Below are positions 26,720 to 36,081 of a stretch of DNA of 64,000 nt, one piece after another. Position 1 is the first letter of the stretch, and each line of letters begins with the position of its first letter. The notes under the pieces are model-generated. The model was not told where the DNA came from and did no database searches. It saw only the letters and a program-made list of their open reading frames with translations. Made by a program: the position numbers and the translations under genes. This DNA comes from Moorena producens 3L (GTDB lineage Bacteria; Cyanobacteriota; Cyanobacteriia; Cyanobacteriales; Coleofasciculaceae): the NCBI RefSeq assembly GCF_000211815.1, contig NZ_GL890973.1, forward strand, positions 37,663 through 101,662, in the 5' to 3' direction.

Positions 26720-27583
26720 TTAAGAATCGCGACCACCGCGCCCTCGCTTAGAGGATTTCCGCCTACGCCGGACAATTAAAGAACTACTTTGCTTTTTGGC
26801 CTTACGAGTTTTGGCTCCCAAGGCTGGTTTCCCCCAGGGGGTCACTGGACCGCTTCTACCAATAGGAGCTCTACCCTCACCACCGCCATGGGGGTGATCT
26901 ACCGGGTTCATTACACTGCCCCTTACTTGGGGACGACGGCCTCTATGTCGATTGCGACCAGCTTTACCTAAACTCAAGTTTCTGGCTTCAACATTACCGA
27001 CCTGTCCAATAGTGGCGTAGCATTCTTTACGCAACATCCTGACTTCACTAGACGGCAGCTTTAGGGTGACATAGTCACCTTCTTTAGCTTGCACTTGAGC
27101 AGTTGCTCCGGCTGCACGGACAATCTGTGCTCCTCGCCCTGGGATCAGTTCAACGTTATGCACGTTGGTGCCTAAGGGAATATCCTTTAGGGGCAAGGCA
27201 TTGCCTATTTCGATGGGAGAGTCAGGCCCAGATATAATGGATGACCCCACTTCCAAACCCACAGGATGCAGGATATATCGCTTTTCACCATCTTGATAGT
27301 AGAGAAGCGCAATCCTAGCATTCCGATTGGGGTCATACTCAATTGCTGCCACTTTTGCTGGAATATTGTGCTTATCCCGGCGGAAGTCAATTACCCTGTA
27401 TAGACGCTTATGTCCGCCACCGCGATGGCGACAGGTAATGACACCGCGATTATTGCGACCTTTTTTACGATGCTTAGACTTGGTTAGGGATTTTTCTGGC
27501 TCAGTCCGAGTAATCTCAGCGAAGTCTGAGACAGTACCCTGACGAGTGCCTGGGGTGTATGGTCTATAGCTACGGATGCCCAT
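26720..27583 (-). CDS. rplB: 50S ribosomal protein L2
   Basis: 287 residues, full length. MGIRSYRPYTPGTRQGTVSD at the start, and the peptidyl-transferase region GSVMNPVDHPHGGGEGRAPI with its conserved His. The 122-base spacer to rplW contains TTGTCTTGACTAG units. Confidence 0.98.
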   Translation of the reverse strand: MGIRSYRPYTPGTRQGTVSDFAEITRTEPEKSLTKSKHRKKGRNNRGVITCRHRGGGHKRLYRVIDFRRDKHNIPAKVAAIEYDPNRNARIALLYYQDGEKRYILHPVGLEVGSSIISGPDSPIEIGNALPLKDIPLGTNVHNVELIPGRGAQIVRAAGATAQVQAKEGDYVTLKLPSSEVRMLRKECYATIGQVGNVEARNLSLGKAGRNRHRGRRPQVRGSVMNPVDHPHGGGEGRAPIGRSGPVTPWGKPALGAKTRKAKKQSSSLIVRRRRKSSKRGRGGRDS

Positions 27584-27705
27584 AACAAGTATTTTTTACT
27601 TAGTTTGTCTTGACTAGTTTGTCTTGACTAGTTTGTCTTAACAATTGACAATCTACCAATTGGCAATTAACCAATTAAAAATTAACAATTAGCAATTAGC
27701 CAGTT

Positions 27706-28008
27706 TTATACGTCTGGGAATAGAGTAATCGAATCTCCTGGAGCTAGGGTGACAATCGCCCGTTTGTACTGGGTTTTGTAACCTACAAATCTTCCCACTC
27801 GACGCTTTTTACGTGGCGGACGTAGGGTATTTACTGCCACCACTTTCACTTCAAAAAGACTTTCAATCGCGGCTCTAATTTGTGGCTTTGTCGCTTTGAT
27901 AATCACATCAAAGACATACTTGTTCTGCTCCATCAGTAGGGTCGCCTTTTCAGTCACAATTGGGCGAATCACCAAATCAGCCAGGTCACGGGGGTTATAC
28001 TCAGTCAT
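27706..28008 (-). CDS. rplW: 50S ribosomal protein L23
   Basis: Start placed at ATG 28008 (MTEYNPRDLADLVIRPIVTE), giving 100 residues and an 8-base overlap with the rplD stop; an upstream in-frame start at 28032 would lie deeper in rplD. PIVTEKATLLMEQNKYVFDV and RPPRKKRRVGRFVGYKTQYK are typical. Confidence 0.97.
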   Translation of the reverse strand: MTEYNPRDLADLVIRPIVTEKATLLMEQNKYVFDVIIKATKPQIRAAIESLFEVKVVAVNTLRPPRKKRRVGRFVGYKTQYKRAIVTLAPGDSITLFPDV

Positions 28009-28633
28009 TGTAAACCTCCTGAATTTTAGCAAGAGCCGTGTTAGTGGTCACGATTTTATCAGCGGCTAGGATATCATAGGTATTCAAGTTGGTGGCATAA
28101 ATCAACTTGACAGTTGCTAGGTTACGGACTGACAAATAAACCTTTTCTTCTGGCTGAGCTAGGATTAGGAGAACTTTTGACTCAGGCTCAATTCCCCAAC
28201 GACCAATTGCTGCCACCAAATCCTTGGTCTTGGGTCGTGGTAGTTGCTCAGTAAATTCCTCTACCACAATCAAATCCTCTGCTCGACTCATAAACGCTGT
28301 TCTCAGAGCCAAGCGACGCTCTTTGCGGTTCATTTTCTGGCTATAGTCTCTGGGTTTCGGACCAAAGATTACACCACCACCACGCCATAGGGGTGAACGA
28401 TTAGAACCAGCACGAGCACGACCGGTTCCCTTTTGTCGCCAAGGTTTGCGTCCTCCACCTCTAACTTCGGAACGAGTTTTTGTACAAGCATTGCCTTGAC
28501 GAGCATTGGCCATTTGTCTCACCAGTGACCGGTGAACAATGTGGGCAGCGTTTTCTTCTTTGGCAACTCGCATCTGGAGTGTTGCCTGCCCTACTTCTTC
28601 CCCTTGCCAGTTTCGCACTGAACAATCTACCAT
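28001..28633 (-). CDS. rplD: 50S ribosomal protein L4
   Basis: Start placed at ATG 28633 (MVDCSVRNWQGEEVG), preceded by GAGAGAAC; 210 residues. ARQGNACTKTRSEVRGGGRK and KPWRQKGTGRARAGSNRSP form the extended loop that reaches the exit tunnel. In enterobacteria L4 also represses its operon; no evidence for that here. Confidence 0.97.
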   Translation of the reverse strand: MVDCSVRNWQGEEVGQATLQMRVAKEENAAHIVHRSLVRQMANARQGNACTKTRSEVRGGGRKPWRQKGTGRARAGSNRSPLWRGGGVIFGPKPRDYSQKMNRKERRLALRTAFMSRAEDLIVVEEFTEQLPRPKTKDLVAAIGRWGIEPESKVLLILAQPEEKVYLSVRNLATVKLIYATNLNTYDILAADKIVTTNTALAKIQEVYND

Positions 28634-28780
28634 TTGTTCTCTCCTTCTTAGCGAGCAAGCGTTTAGCAATTAGCTGTTAGCTTTTAAGCACTTAGGGGGT
28701 GCTAGTAGTAAAAATAAACAGTTACATATACATCAGGCTTACACCTAACGATGAGGGAGCTAATTGCTTTTTCGTTCTGA

Positions 28781-29416
28781 CTAACGTCCGACTTTATTAG
28801 TGGGTGCAATGCTCAAGAGTGTCCCTGGTTTACCGGGAACTGCACCTTTAATCGCTAGCAAATTGCGCTCTTGATCTATCTTGACTACTTCAAGTTTGCG
28901 AATTGTCACCTTGGTACCGCCGTAACGACCAGCCATTTTCTTACCTGGATAGGTACGACCAGGGGTTGTCCCTGCTCCAGTGGAACCTGGAAGGCGGTGG
29001 TTTTTGGAACCATGAGCCATCGGTCCTCGCCTGAAGTTGTGACGTTTCTGATAACCCGCGAAGCCACGACCAATGCTTTTACCGCTGACATCGACAATTT
29101 GACCAATACTGAACATATCGGTATTGACTGGCTGACCCAGTTCAAAATTACTGGTATCATCCACGCGGTACTCACGTAGGTGGCGTAAGGGTGGGGCGCT
29201 GGACTTAGCCAAGTGTCCTATTTCAGGCTTATTAATTGCCTTAGGCTTGACTTGGTCATAACCAATTTGAATGGCATTGTAGCCATCTGTCTGGTTGGTT
29301 TTTATTTGGGTCACAGTGCATGGCCCAGCTTTGACGACGGTTACAGGAATCGCTCTTCCTTCTTCATCGAACACTTGGGTCATACCGAGTTTGGTACCGA
29401 GGATACCGACAGACAC
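28781..29416 (-). CDS. rplC: 50S ribosomal protein L3
   Basis: Start set at GTG 29416 (VSVGILGTKLGMTQVFDEEG) because AAAGGAG lies 6 bases upstream and homologues begin here; an in-frame ATG at 29437 contains that ribosome-binding site in its coding part. 211 residues. GFAGYQKRHNFRRGPMAHGS and HRLPGSTGAGTTPGRTYPGK are diagnostic. It is the first gene of the cluster; rpsJ is not next to it. Confidence 0.96.
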   Translation of the reverse strand: MSVGILGTKLGMTQVFDEEGRAIPVTVVKAGPCTVTQIKTNQTDGYNAIQIGYDQVKPKAINKPEIGHLAKSSAPPLRHLREYRVDDTSNFELGQPVNTDMFSIGQIVDVSGKSIGRGFAGYQKRHNFRRGPMAHGSKNHRLPGSTGAGTTPGRTYPGKKMAGRYGGTKVTIRKLEVVKIDQERNLLAIKGAVPGKPGTLLSIAPTNKVGR

Positions 29417-30057
29417 GGGTTTCTCCTTTCTAGACATTGCAGCAGTATGGCAGTAGGGATATTCACGAACCTGAATTCCCTTTGTGCCACAAACCTGTTC
29501 ACTATTTATAGTGGATAAACCTCTCCTCAAAAAAATAAGCAGAGAGCCCACTTTTATCTAGCTCGGCATGACGGTCGAGCTAGATTCTCGTTCAATTGCG
29601 TTGACTGGTCAGAAAAGGCTATTCAACTTGCCTGACTTCGCTGGGACTTAAGTTGTTAATAACTCAGTATCCCTTGATCCACGAAATTGTAAGCAATTAT
29701 TGACCTAAAGCAGACCCAAGAACTGATGGGACTTGTTTATACCTAACTGTCTTTGATCTACTTTAGCCCTGATGCCAAACAAACGCCTGGTATGCTGTCT
29801 ATATTGTCTTGCCTCGAACCTACTTCTCAGCCCACAGCACACCCAGATCATCAGTTGCTGAGGAAGCAACTGTCATAATGTCACTATTATATAGTATATA
29901 GTATTTTGCTAAGGGTGTCTAGTTAGTTTGAGAATTAGTTTGAGAAAAATTTGCTTGCTGTATGGATTTATGTGAAATCGGGGGATTCGGAGCTCGAAGG
30001 ATGCGTTCGCGTAGCGTAGCCCTTCGGGCTAATCGCATAGTCTTGAAACCAAATTAT
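29417..30057. other. Leader/promoter region of the ribosomal cluster
   Basis: About 640 bases with no gene. It includes a perfect hairpin (29556-29585), an AT-rich stretch with TATATAAT-like sequence on the minus strand near 29890-29905 that could be a promoter, and a GCGTTCGCGTAGCG-type repeat (30003-30035) next to the antiporter gene end. Confidence 0.45.
29556..29585 (-). promoter_or_regulatory. Perfect hairpin in the rplC leader
   Basis: ATCTAGCTCG ... CGAGCTAGAT, 10-bp stem with a 10-nt loop, 140 bases upstream of the rplC start and without a T-run. It could be a leader element of the S10 cluster (autoregulation or attenuation) or only a small palindrome. Confidence 0.35.
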
Positions 30058-32259
30058 TCAGTCCTCATCCCATTCCCCAGACAACAACACACAATCCCCC
30101 ACCTGCAATACTCCAGCTTCATCCACCGGATTATATAGTTTCCCTTGTCTACGCAACGCCTGAACCATCACATTGTATTGATGCTGGAGATCAATTGGCT
30201 TCATACCGACCAAACTTGAATTCTCTACCAAAGTTACCCAATGCTTAGATCCCTCACTAAGGAAACTGCGACTTTCGATCCAGTCTCTAAACGCTGCTAA
30301 TTCTTCCGGTTCCCCAACAACTAGCAATCGATCCCCTGAACGCAACGTCATCTTACCTTGTGGGTAGTGGACGATATCATTACCTTGTTGAATTGTCAAA
30401 ACTGTTACCCCAGTCACGTTACGGATATCTGCTGCTGCCAGAGTTACCCAATCTAGACGGGAAGTTTGACTCAAGGTCACCCACTCACTGTGGAGTTCTT
30501 CAGCAACATCAGTGATGTCTTGCTGCTTTGAATAGGTAGCTTGTTCAGGTCGTACACTCAAATAGCGGTCTTGGTGAATCCGATTGATCACAGACTGAAT
30601 CATACCTTGGGATTCTCCCAGTGCTACTAGCACATGGGCTCCCATTTCCAATGCTGCCTCAAATTCTGGTTGCACTACTTCCCGCGCCCCTAACTGGGTG
30701 AGTAGGTCAATTTCGCTATTTTTGTGAGAACGAGCCACAATATCCAGTCCTGGGGCAAACTTGAGGGCACGTTTGAGCAACAAGCGGGTACTGCCAGGAT
30801 CGGGTAGGGCAATGGCTAGGGCTTTAGCTTTTTCTAGATGGGCTTTTTCTAACACCAGTTCCGAGTGAGCATCCCCAAACATATAAGGAATTTTTTCATG
30901 TCTTAATCGTTGAATAGCAGCTTCGCTATTTTCAATCACTAGTACCTCATGCCCTTGATTGCGCAGGATGTTGACCAGTACTCGCCCCACTCGTCCATAG
31001 CCAGCCACTACCACATGATTACAAATCGTTTCTGGAATTGACAAAGCTTTAGTGCCCCGAAACTGACGCAGGTAGTTTTTCAGAAACGGCAGATTTACCA
31101 GGTGGTCTGCTATTCGGGGAGACCATCTCAGCGACATTGGTGTCAGGACTAGGGTAATTGCTGTGGTTCCCACCAGGAGTAGATACTGATCCCTAGTGAT
31201 AAATCCTAACTCAAAGCCAACCACCGCTAATACAAAGGAAAATTCTCCAATTTGATTGAGACCAAAACTAGCAATAAAAGCAGTTTTAAAGGAATAGCCA
31301 AATTTCAGCACAATCGGTAGGATAATGGCTGCTTTTCCACCCATTACTAACATCACTAAACCGATAATTATGCCGAAGTTATCGAGCAGCACTTCTGGCT
31401 CAATGAGCATTCCTATGGATGCAAAAAATAGACATACAAACGTGTCTTTAAGGGGAATTATTTTGGCAACTGCTTGGTCAGCATAATCAATTTCAGCCAT
31501 CATTAATCCTGCCACAAATGCTCCCATTTCAACGGATAGACCAAGTCCAGCAGTAATCAAAGCAATCCCTAAACACAGGGCAATTACTGTGATCAGAAAT
31601 AGCTCACTGTTTTCAGTGCGGGCAATATATTTAATGAGATGGGGAACTATCCAGCGACCCGCTGCTAGAGCAGCAGCTAGAAACACCAACGCTTTGAGTA
31701 AAGCAACAACTAAAGCTGAGCCAATATCTGAGGGCTGCTGAAGGGCGGGGATGACGGCTAACATCAGACCTAAACTAAGGTCTTGAGCAATCAAAATTGC
31801 TAGCATCACTTGACCATGAAGGGTATTGGTTTCTCCTCTCTCCATCAGGGTTTTAAGAACTACTGAGGTGGAGGAGAGGGATATGATGAATCCGAGCATT
31901 ATTCCCGGAGTTAATCCATCAACCCAACCAAGTCCATTGGCTAAAACTGCAACTAGGGTAATAGTGAGACTAATTTGCAGTAAACTCCCTTTCAGGACAA
32001 TATCTTTAAATCGTTTAAGCTGGGATAGAGAAAATTCTACCCCATAGGTGAATAACAAAAAAACAATCCCAATTTCAGCTAGGGATTTGACTTGTTCTAA
32101 TTCGCCTACGAGTTTAAGACCAAACGGACCAACCAATAAACCACTGGCTAAATAGCCTAAAAGTACAGGTTGACGTAGCCGATTGGCAAGGTAGCCTCCC
32201 AGAGCAGAAGCCCCTAGAACTGTGGTTAGATCCAGAATTAAATTGTGTCCTGAGGCCAT
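30058..32259 (-). CDS. Kef-type cation:proton antiporter with TrkA domains
   Basis: 733 residues. CPA2-family membrane domain (about 1-385, 12 or so hydrophobic spans; GYLASGLLVGPFGL, GIVFLLFTYGVEFS, GAFVAGLMMAEIDY). A TrkA-N (RCK) Rossmann domain follows (about 410-530, VVVAGYGRVGRVLVNILRNQ), then two TrkA-C-like segments (about 600-660 and 685-733), YbaL/KefB-like. It exchanges K+ or Na+ for protons at the inner membrane, gated by NAD(H) or a nucleotide at the RCK domain. Alone on the minus strand, 197 bases from the divergent zinc-ribbon gene. Confidence 0.93.
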   Translation of the reverse strand: MASGHNLILDLTTVLGASALGGYLANRLRQPVLLGYLASGLLVGPFGLKLVGELEQVKSLAEIGIVFLLFTYGVEFSLSQLKRFKDIVLKGSLLQISLTITLVAVLANGLGWVDGLTPGIMLGFIISLSSTSVVLKTLMERGETNTLHGQVMLAILIAQDLSLGLMLAVIPALQQPSDIGSALVVALLKALVFLAAALAAGRWIVPHLIKYIARTENSELFLITVIALCLGIALITAGLGLSVEMGAFVAGLMMAEIDYADQAVAKIIPLKDTFVCLFFASIGMLIEPEVLLDNFGIIIGLVMLVMGGKAAIILPIVLKFGYSFKTAFIASFGLNQIGEFSFVLAVVGFELGFITRDQYLLLVGTTAITLVLTPMSLRWSPRIADHLVNLPFLKNYLRQFRGTKALSIPETICNHVVVAGYGRVGRVLVNILRNQGHEVLVIENSEAAIQRLRHEKIPYMFGDAHSELVLEKAHLEKAKALAIALPDPGSTRLLLKRALKFAPGLDIVARSHKNSEIDLLTQLGAREVVQPEFEAALEMGAHVLVALGESQGMIQSVINRIHQDRYLSVRPEQATYSKQQDITDVAEELHSEWVTLSQTSRLDWVTLAAADIRNVTGVTVLTIQQGNDIVHYPQGKMTLRSGDRLLVVGEPEELAAFRDWIESRSFLSEGSKHWVTLVENSSLVGMKPIDLQHQYNVMVQALRRQGKLYNPVDEAGVLQVGDCVLLSGEWDED

Positions 32260-32456
32260 GATTAGGAATGGGTAATCGGTTATTGGTCACAGGCTTCATA
32301 CCTGGGGGTTTTCCCTTGTGCCCTGATTTTTGGGTAACCTACTTCACCTGAACTAAGCAACTTGGGCATCAAGGAGTTGGTAAGGAAGGCTCAAAGTACT
32401 CTACCCACCTGATAATTTTTTCAGTTATCTTATGACGGTAGAGATTTCCAAGAACT

Positions 32457-32678
32457 ATGGCTTTAGAACAGTGTAACGTTTGTGGGTCTTTAACCAGCAC
32501 CAACGATGAAATTTGCCTCAGTTGTGGTTATCCAGCTAAAGGTCGGCCAAAGTTAGTTTTTTTCAAGTGGACTGCTATCGGTGTTGCTGTAGTATTTGCT
32601 CTGTTTCTCGTACTAGGGGTAATTAACAAAGTTGAGCAACACCTCAACTCTCAACCTTCGACACAGATAGACCGGTAA
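32457..32678 (+). CDS. Small zinc-ribbon, single-span membrane protein
   Basis: 73 residues. Zinc ribbon near the N-terminus (Cys6-x2-Cys9 ... Cys20-x2-Cys23: CNVCGS, CLSCGYP), then one membrane span (about 37-56, WTAIGVAVVFALFLVLGVIN) and a short polar tail. Family and function unknown. It is divergent from the antiporter and convergent with the vault-protein gene, with 116 bases between the two stop codons. Confidence 0.7.
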   Translation: MALEQCNVCGSLTSTNDEICLSCGYPAKGRPKLVFFKWTAIGVAVVFALFLVLGVINKVEQHLNSQPSTQIDR

Positions 32679-32741
32679 GATAGACCGATAAGATAGGGTT
32701 GGGTTATCAGTCTATCTGTGTATAAGGGAAGCCGTGCCAGC

Positions 32742-32789
32742 GCGCAGCAGACACAGGGCGCAGCAGACACAGCGCGCAGCAGATACACA
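32742..32789. repeat. Three 16-bp tandem units
   Basis: GCGCAGCAGACACAGG, GCGCAGCAGACACAGC, GCGCAGCAGATACACA: three units between the convergent zinc-ribbon and vault-protein genes, 5 bases before the stop codon of the latter. Confidence 0.85.
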
Positions 32790-32794
32790 TGTAC

Positions 32795-35434
32795 TTAGTT
32801 AGAAGTTGGCGGACTAATCAGACCATTAGCTGCACCAAATAGATTGATGGGATTTTTGCCATCGGTAATCAAAACACTCTGGATACCAAGTGCTTCTAGA
32901 AGTCTTGCCTGCATTTCCGGACCTGCTTGTGCGATCGCTTGAATGGTTTGAGGACCAATCGCTTCTACTTTCTGTCGGTATTCTTCACTCTTAATGTGAG
33001 CCATACGCTCAGCTTTGGCAATCTCTAGGTTACTCAAACTCTGTTGATGGGCTAATTCAGCTTCCTGACGTGCTTTGAGTTGAGCTAACTCGATTTCATT
33101 GCGAATCCGAGCCGCCTCGGCTTCTTGCTGAGCCAAGTTAACTGCTAATTGTCCTTGAATCTGAGCCGCTTCAGCCTTAGCTCTTGCTTCTGCTGTTGCT
33201 TGACCTGTAGACTCAATGGCTATATTTTCTGCCTGTAATTCTAGAAGTTTTTTCCGTTCTGCTTCTGCTGCACTTTGATCCAAAATTACTTGCCTTTCCA
33301 ACCTGGCTTTCGCTTCTTGCTCAATCCGTTCCGCATCTTGCCGTGCAGCAGCTTCTTGAGCATCAGTAGTAATTTGAATCGCTAGCTGGACTGACTTTTG
33401 CAAGCTCCTTAAGGTTTCTTCATCCACTGGCTCCACTGACTGAATGTCAATATTGGTAATTACTAGGTTATTGGCTCGGAAACGAAATTCATCTCGAATA
33501 TGACCTTCTTCATCAGTGCCAAACACCGCCAGTCGGATAATCCGGGCTGAATTGCGGTGAAATTCATCAAATTTTTCCCCTGCTACAGCACCCCGCACTC
33601 GGGATGCGATCGCTTTACAAGTATCTCCCACAAAATCAGGTACTTGAAACAGTCTAGCTGCAGTTTGTTCATCGTGTCTGTCCACATCAAAGTACCAGTT
33701 ATAGGACAGCTGTAGCTGTAATCTGGTATGGTCTGCTGTCTCTACGGTAAAGATATCGGTCATAAAATCAGGACCGAGTAATAAGGCTAAGGATTTAATT
33801 ACATTAGGTCGTTTGGGCTTGCTACCTGACAAAGAAAGCACAGTAAAGGCTTCATCTGGTTCGAGCATCACCAAGTCCGGTCCAAATACAGTTCTTGCAG
33901 TTCTGTTTTTATAATCATGAAGTTGTACAGCAGCATTTTGAGGAATATGAAACACAACTGCTCTAGTCTTATCCCGTTGGGATAGACGTTGGCGTACTCC
34001 TGATTTTTGCTCGGACTGATCCCCTCCAGCTACAGAATCCTGACCACGTCCAGACAATGGGTCTATTTTTTGCATCAACAGTTCCTCAACTACCGATGGC
34101 AGTTCTTTTTCCCAAAGCTTCTCATAGGGAGTGAGCATATAAGCCTGAGGACCACCGACCAGTTTGAGTTCACCAGTCTGAATATTACGCACATAGATAC
34201 CTTCATTCTTATCAAGGGGAATCGCTTGACGCTTCTCAACCACTTCCACTTCCACACGGGGAATATAATCTTGTGGCCCAGCAATCATCCATAAATCCCC
34301 TGGTTGATGAGTAATGACCTGGTCACCTTCCCCTTCATTAAACGCTTCTTTGGCTCGAAGCAACAGTGCTTCGAGCTCACTGAGAACATAGATGTTTTGG
34401 ATACCATTCTCCAAGGATTCACCGGGATGCAAGAAAAATGATGTTCTCCCCTGGCGAACCTCTCGCATACCGAGCTGAGGTTTTCCAGACTCATCAATGG
34501 GGTCAACCACAATACACCATTCGTGATCGCTGAGGGTAGTAATCGTGACTTCTCCCACTACATCTTCATAAACATCGGGAATATGAATTTCTGCATCTTC
34601 AAAGGTGACCAACCATTCATCTCCAGCTTTACGCTGACGACCAAAAATATCAGTAAAGGTGCGTTTAGCTTTCAGATGTAATGCTTTTTGTTCTGTCAAA
34701 ATGTAAGCATTAATAATGCCAATTACTTCTTCATCCACACCAGGTAAATAGGCTCCTTCTTCTCTAACCAGCCATTCTTCACCTGCTCTACGTCTATTGC
34801 TTTGACGATCGGTGCAATTCTGCCGTGCTAACAGGTGTAAGGCTTGGTTAGGTTTAATCACCTCAGCTGTGACTGTCTCAACTACTTCCACCTCCACCCG
34901 GGGAATATAGGTTCCAGGTCCTTCAAACAGCCATTCATCACCTGCTAAACGGTTAATTGTTTCAGTCTGGGTTTCTCCATCAACTATTCTCGTAACCGTA
35001 TCGGTAAAATCCCGAATTGCTCTCAGACGCAGTGCTTGATTGGTCTCGACTACTGCCAGTTGCGTGACATCCCCTACCAGTTTCTCGTTTGGATAAAGGG
35101 GAAACGGATCTTGCGCGAAACGAATTTCCAGATCACCGTAGCGCAGTCGAATTTGACCATGCTGATCAGCAATGGGTTGACCGTCTTCATCCCGGAGTAA
35201 TGGATTAGCCACCACACAATAATATCGAGGCGGCACAATAATCATCGGTTCAGGTTTTAAGATCAGCCGCTCGTGATCCCGAAGGGTAATGGTTTGAGGA
35301 CCAACCTCCAGTCGCGTAACACCAGTATTGTTGTCTAGCACATGAATAAACTGTTGGGGCTTGATGCGAATCACTTCACTAGTTGTTCTAGGCACTTCCA
35401 TTTTCTTCTCTGTTTTACGCTCAGTTGTATTCAT
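32795..35434 (-). CDS. mvp: Major Vault Protein homologue
   Basis: 879 residues; animal MVP is about 860-890. Residues 20-540 are the MVP repeats, each ending in a pattern such as GPGTYIPRVEVEVVE (172-186), EGAYLPGVDEEVI and GPQDYIPRVEVEVVE (386-400). The SPFH-like shoulder (about 541-665) has LALLLGPDFMTDIFTVETAD, LQLQLSYNWYFDVD, VPDFVGDTCKAIASRVRGAV and NSARIIRLAVFG. The cap-helix (about 668-825) has VEPVDEETLRSLQKSVQLAI and a long Ala/Glu/Gln coiled coil. The cap-ring has AIGPQTIQAIAQAGPEMQAR and ITDGKNPINLFGAANGL. These match human/rat MVP, from memory, nearly residue for residue in the shoulder and cap. MVP builds the hollow 78-mer vault of eukaryotes; that this protein assembles likewise is inference. 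Only the extreme C-terminal tail is short. Confidence 0.95.
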   Translation of the reverse strand: MNTTERKTEKKMEVPRTTSEVIRIKPQQFIHVLDNNTGVTRLEVGPQTITLRDHERLILKPEPMIIVPPRYYCVVANPLLRDEDGQPIADQHGQIRLRYGDLEIRFAQDPFPLYPNEKLVGDVTQLAVVETNQALRLRAIRDFTDTVTRIVDGETQTETINRLAGDEWLFEGPGTYIPRVEVEVVETVTAEVIKPNQALHLLARQNCTDRQSNRRRAGEEWLVREEGAYLPGVDEEVIGIINAYILTEQKALHLKAKRTFTDIFGRQRKAGDEWLVTFEDAEIHIPDVYEDVVGEVTITTLSDHEWCIVVDPIDESGKPQLGMREVRQGRTSFFLHPGESLENGIQNIYVLSELEALLLRAKEAFNEGEGDQVITHQPGDLWMIAGPQDYIPRVEVEVVEKRQAIPLDKNEGIYVRNIQTGELKLVGGPQAYMLTPYEKLWEKELPSVVEELLMQKIDPLSGRGQDSVAGGDQSEQKSGVRQRLSQRDKTRAVVFHIPQNAAVQLHDYKNRTARTVFGPDLVMLEPDEAFTVLSLSGSKPKRPNVIKSLALLLGPDFMTDIFTVETADHTRLQLQLSYNWYFDVDRHDEQTAARLFQVPDFVGDTCKAIASRVRGAVAGEKFDEFHRNSARIIRLAVFGTDEEGHIRDEFRFRANNLVITNIDIQSVEPVDEETLRSLQKSVQLAIQITTDAQEAAARQDAERIEQEAKARLERQVILDQSAAEAERKKLLELQAENIAIESTGQATAEARAKAEAAQIQGQLAVNLAQQEAEAARIRNEIELAQLKARQEAELAHQQSLSNLEIAKAERMAHIKSEEYRQKVEAIGPQTIQAIAQAGPEMQARLLEALGIQSVLITDGKNPINLFGAANGLISPPTSN

Positions 35435-36081
35435 AGTCTCGGTCTAATCGAACTAGATTACTAAGTTGCCTTCATCGGTCGTAAGTAGTCATACACAATG
35501 AAAGTTGACTGATCAGATAAGGGAATAGGGAACGGCGAACCGAGAACATAAAGGGGTTGAACAACGTTAAGGGTTTCAACACAGTTAACAGTATTTATGT
35601 TCAGGTAATTAGATACGGTCTTGTGCCTATAGAAATCCCAAGTCAGTTGTGAGCAGAATTTTTTACCAAGGGAGCTTCGGATCAGTAAATCTCAGGATTC
35701 ATCTAGGATTGCTATAGTTCATGGTTTATCCCTAAAGCCTAATCAACAATCAACTATTTTGTAACCTGACAGCAAAGGAACTCGCTATAAAACTAAAGTA
35801 ACCTTTCTTTTTCTGTTCTGCCAAAATAACCCAAACTCGTTATGAATACGTTGAGTTTATTGAGTTGGGAGCAATTTCATCAAACCCCTGGGATAGAAGA
35901 TGTGATTGCTGATCAGAACATTAACGATGAGGGATTAGGGATTAAGCAACCTTAGATTAGGCTTGATCGCATTAAGTACTAAAACTAGTAACCATTAATC
36001 ATTAAGCCAACCCATTTAAATTAAATTAAACTTTTTTTTACGATATACTTATGATAAGTAAGAGCTCAAAATAAATAAATT
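35435..36081. other. Divergent region between mvp and the pentapeptide gene
   Basis: About 650 bases. It probably carries the mvp promoter. An interrupted inverted repeat GTTGAA ... TTCAAC (35556-35580) lies about 120 bases upstream of mvp. A 37-codon plus-strand ORF (35842-35955, MNTLSLLSWEQFHQTPGIED...) is open but has no recognisable family. Confidence 0.4.

Noticed and set aside
35842..35955. 37-codon ORF upstream of the pentapeptide gene
   Set aside because: Too short and without homology I recognise; recorded only in the intergenic description.
35435..36081. Possible vault-associated RNA beside mvp
   Set aside because: No structured RNA candidate or conserved element could be recognised by eye; vault RNAs are in any case made by eukaryotic RNA polymerase III.
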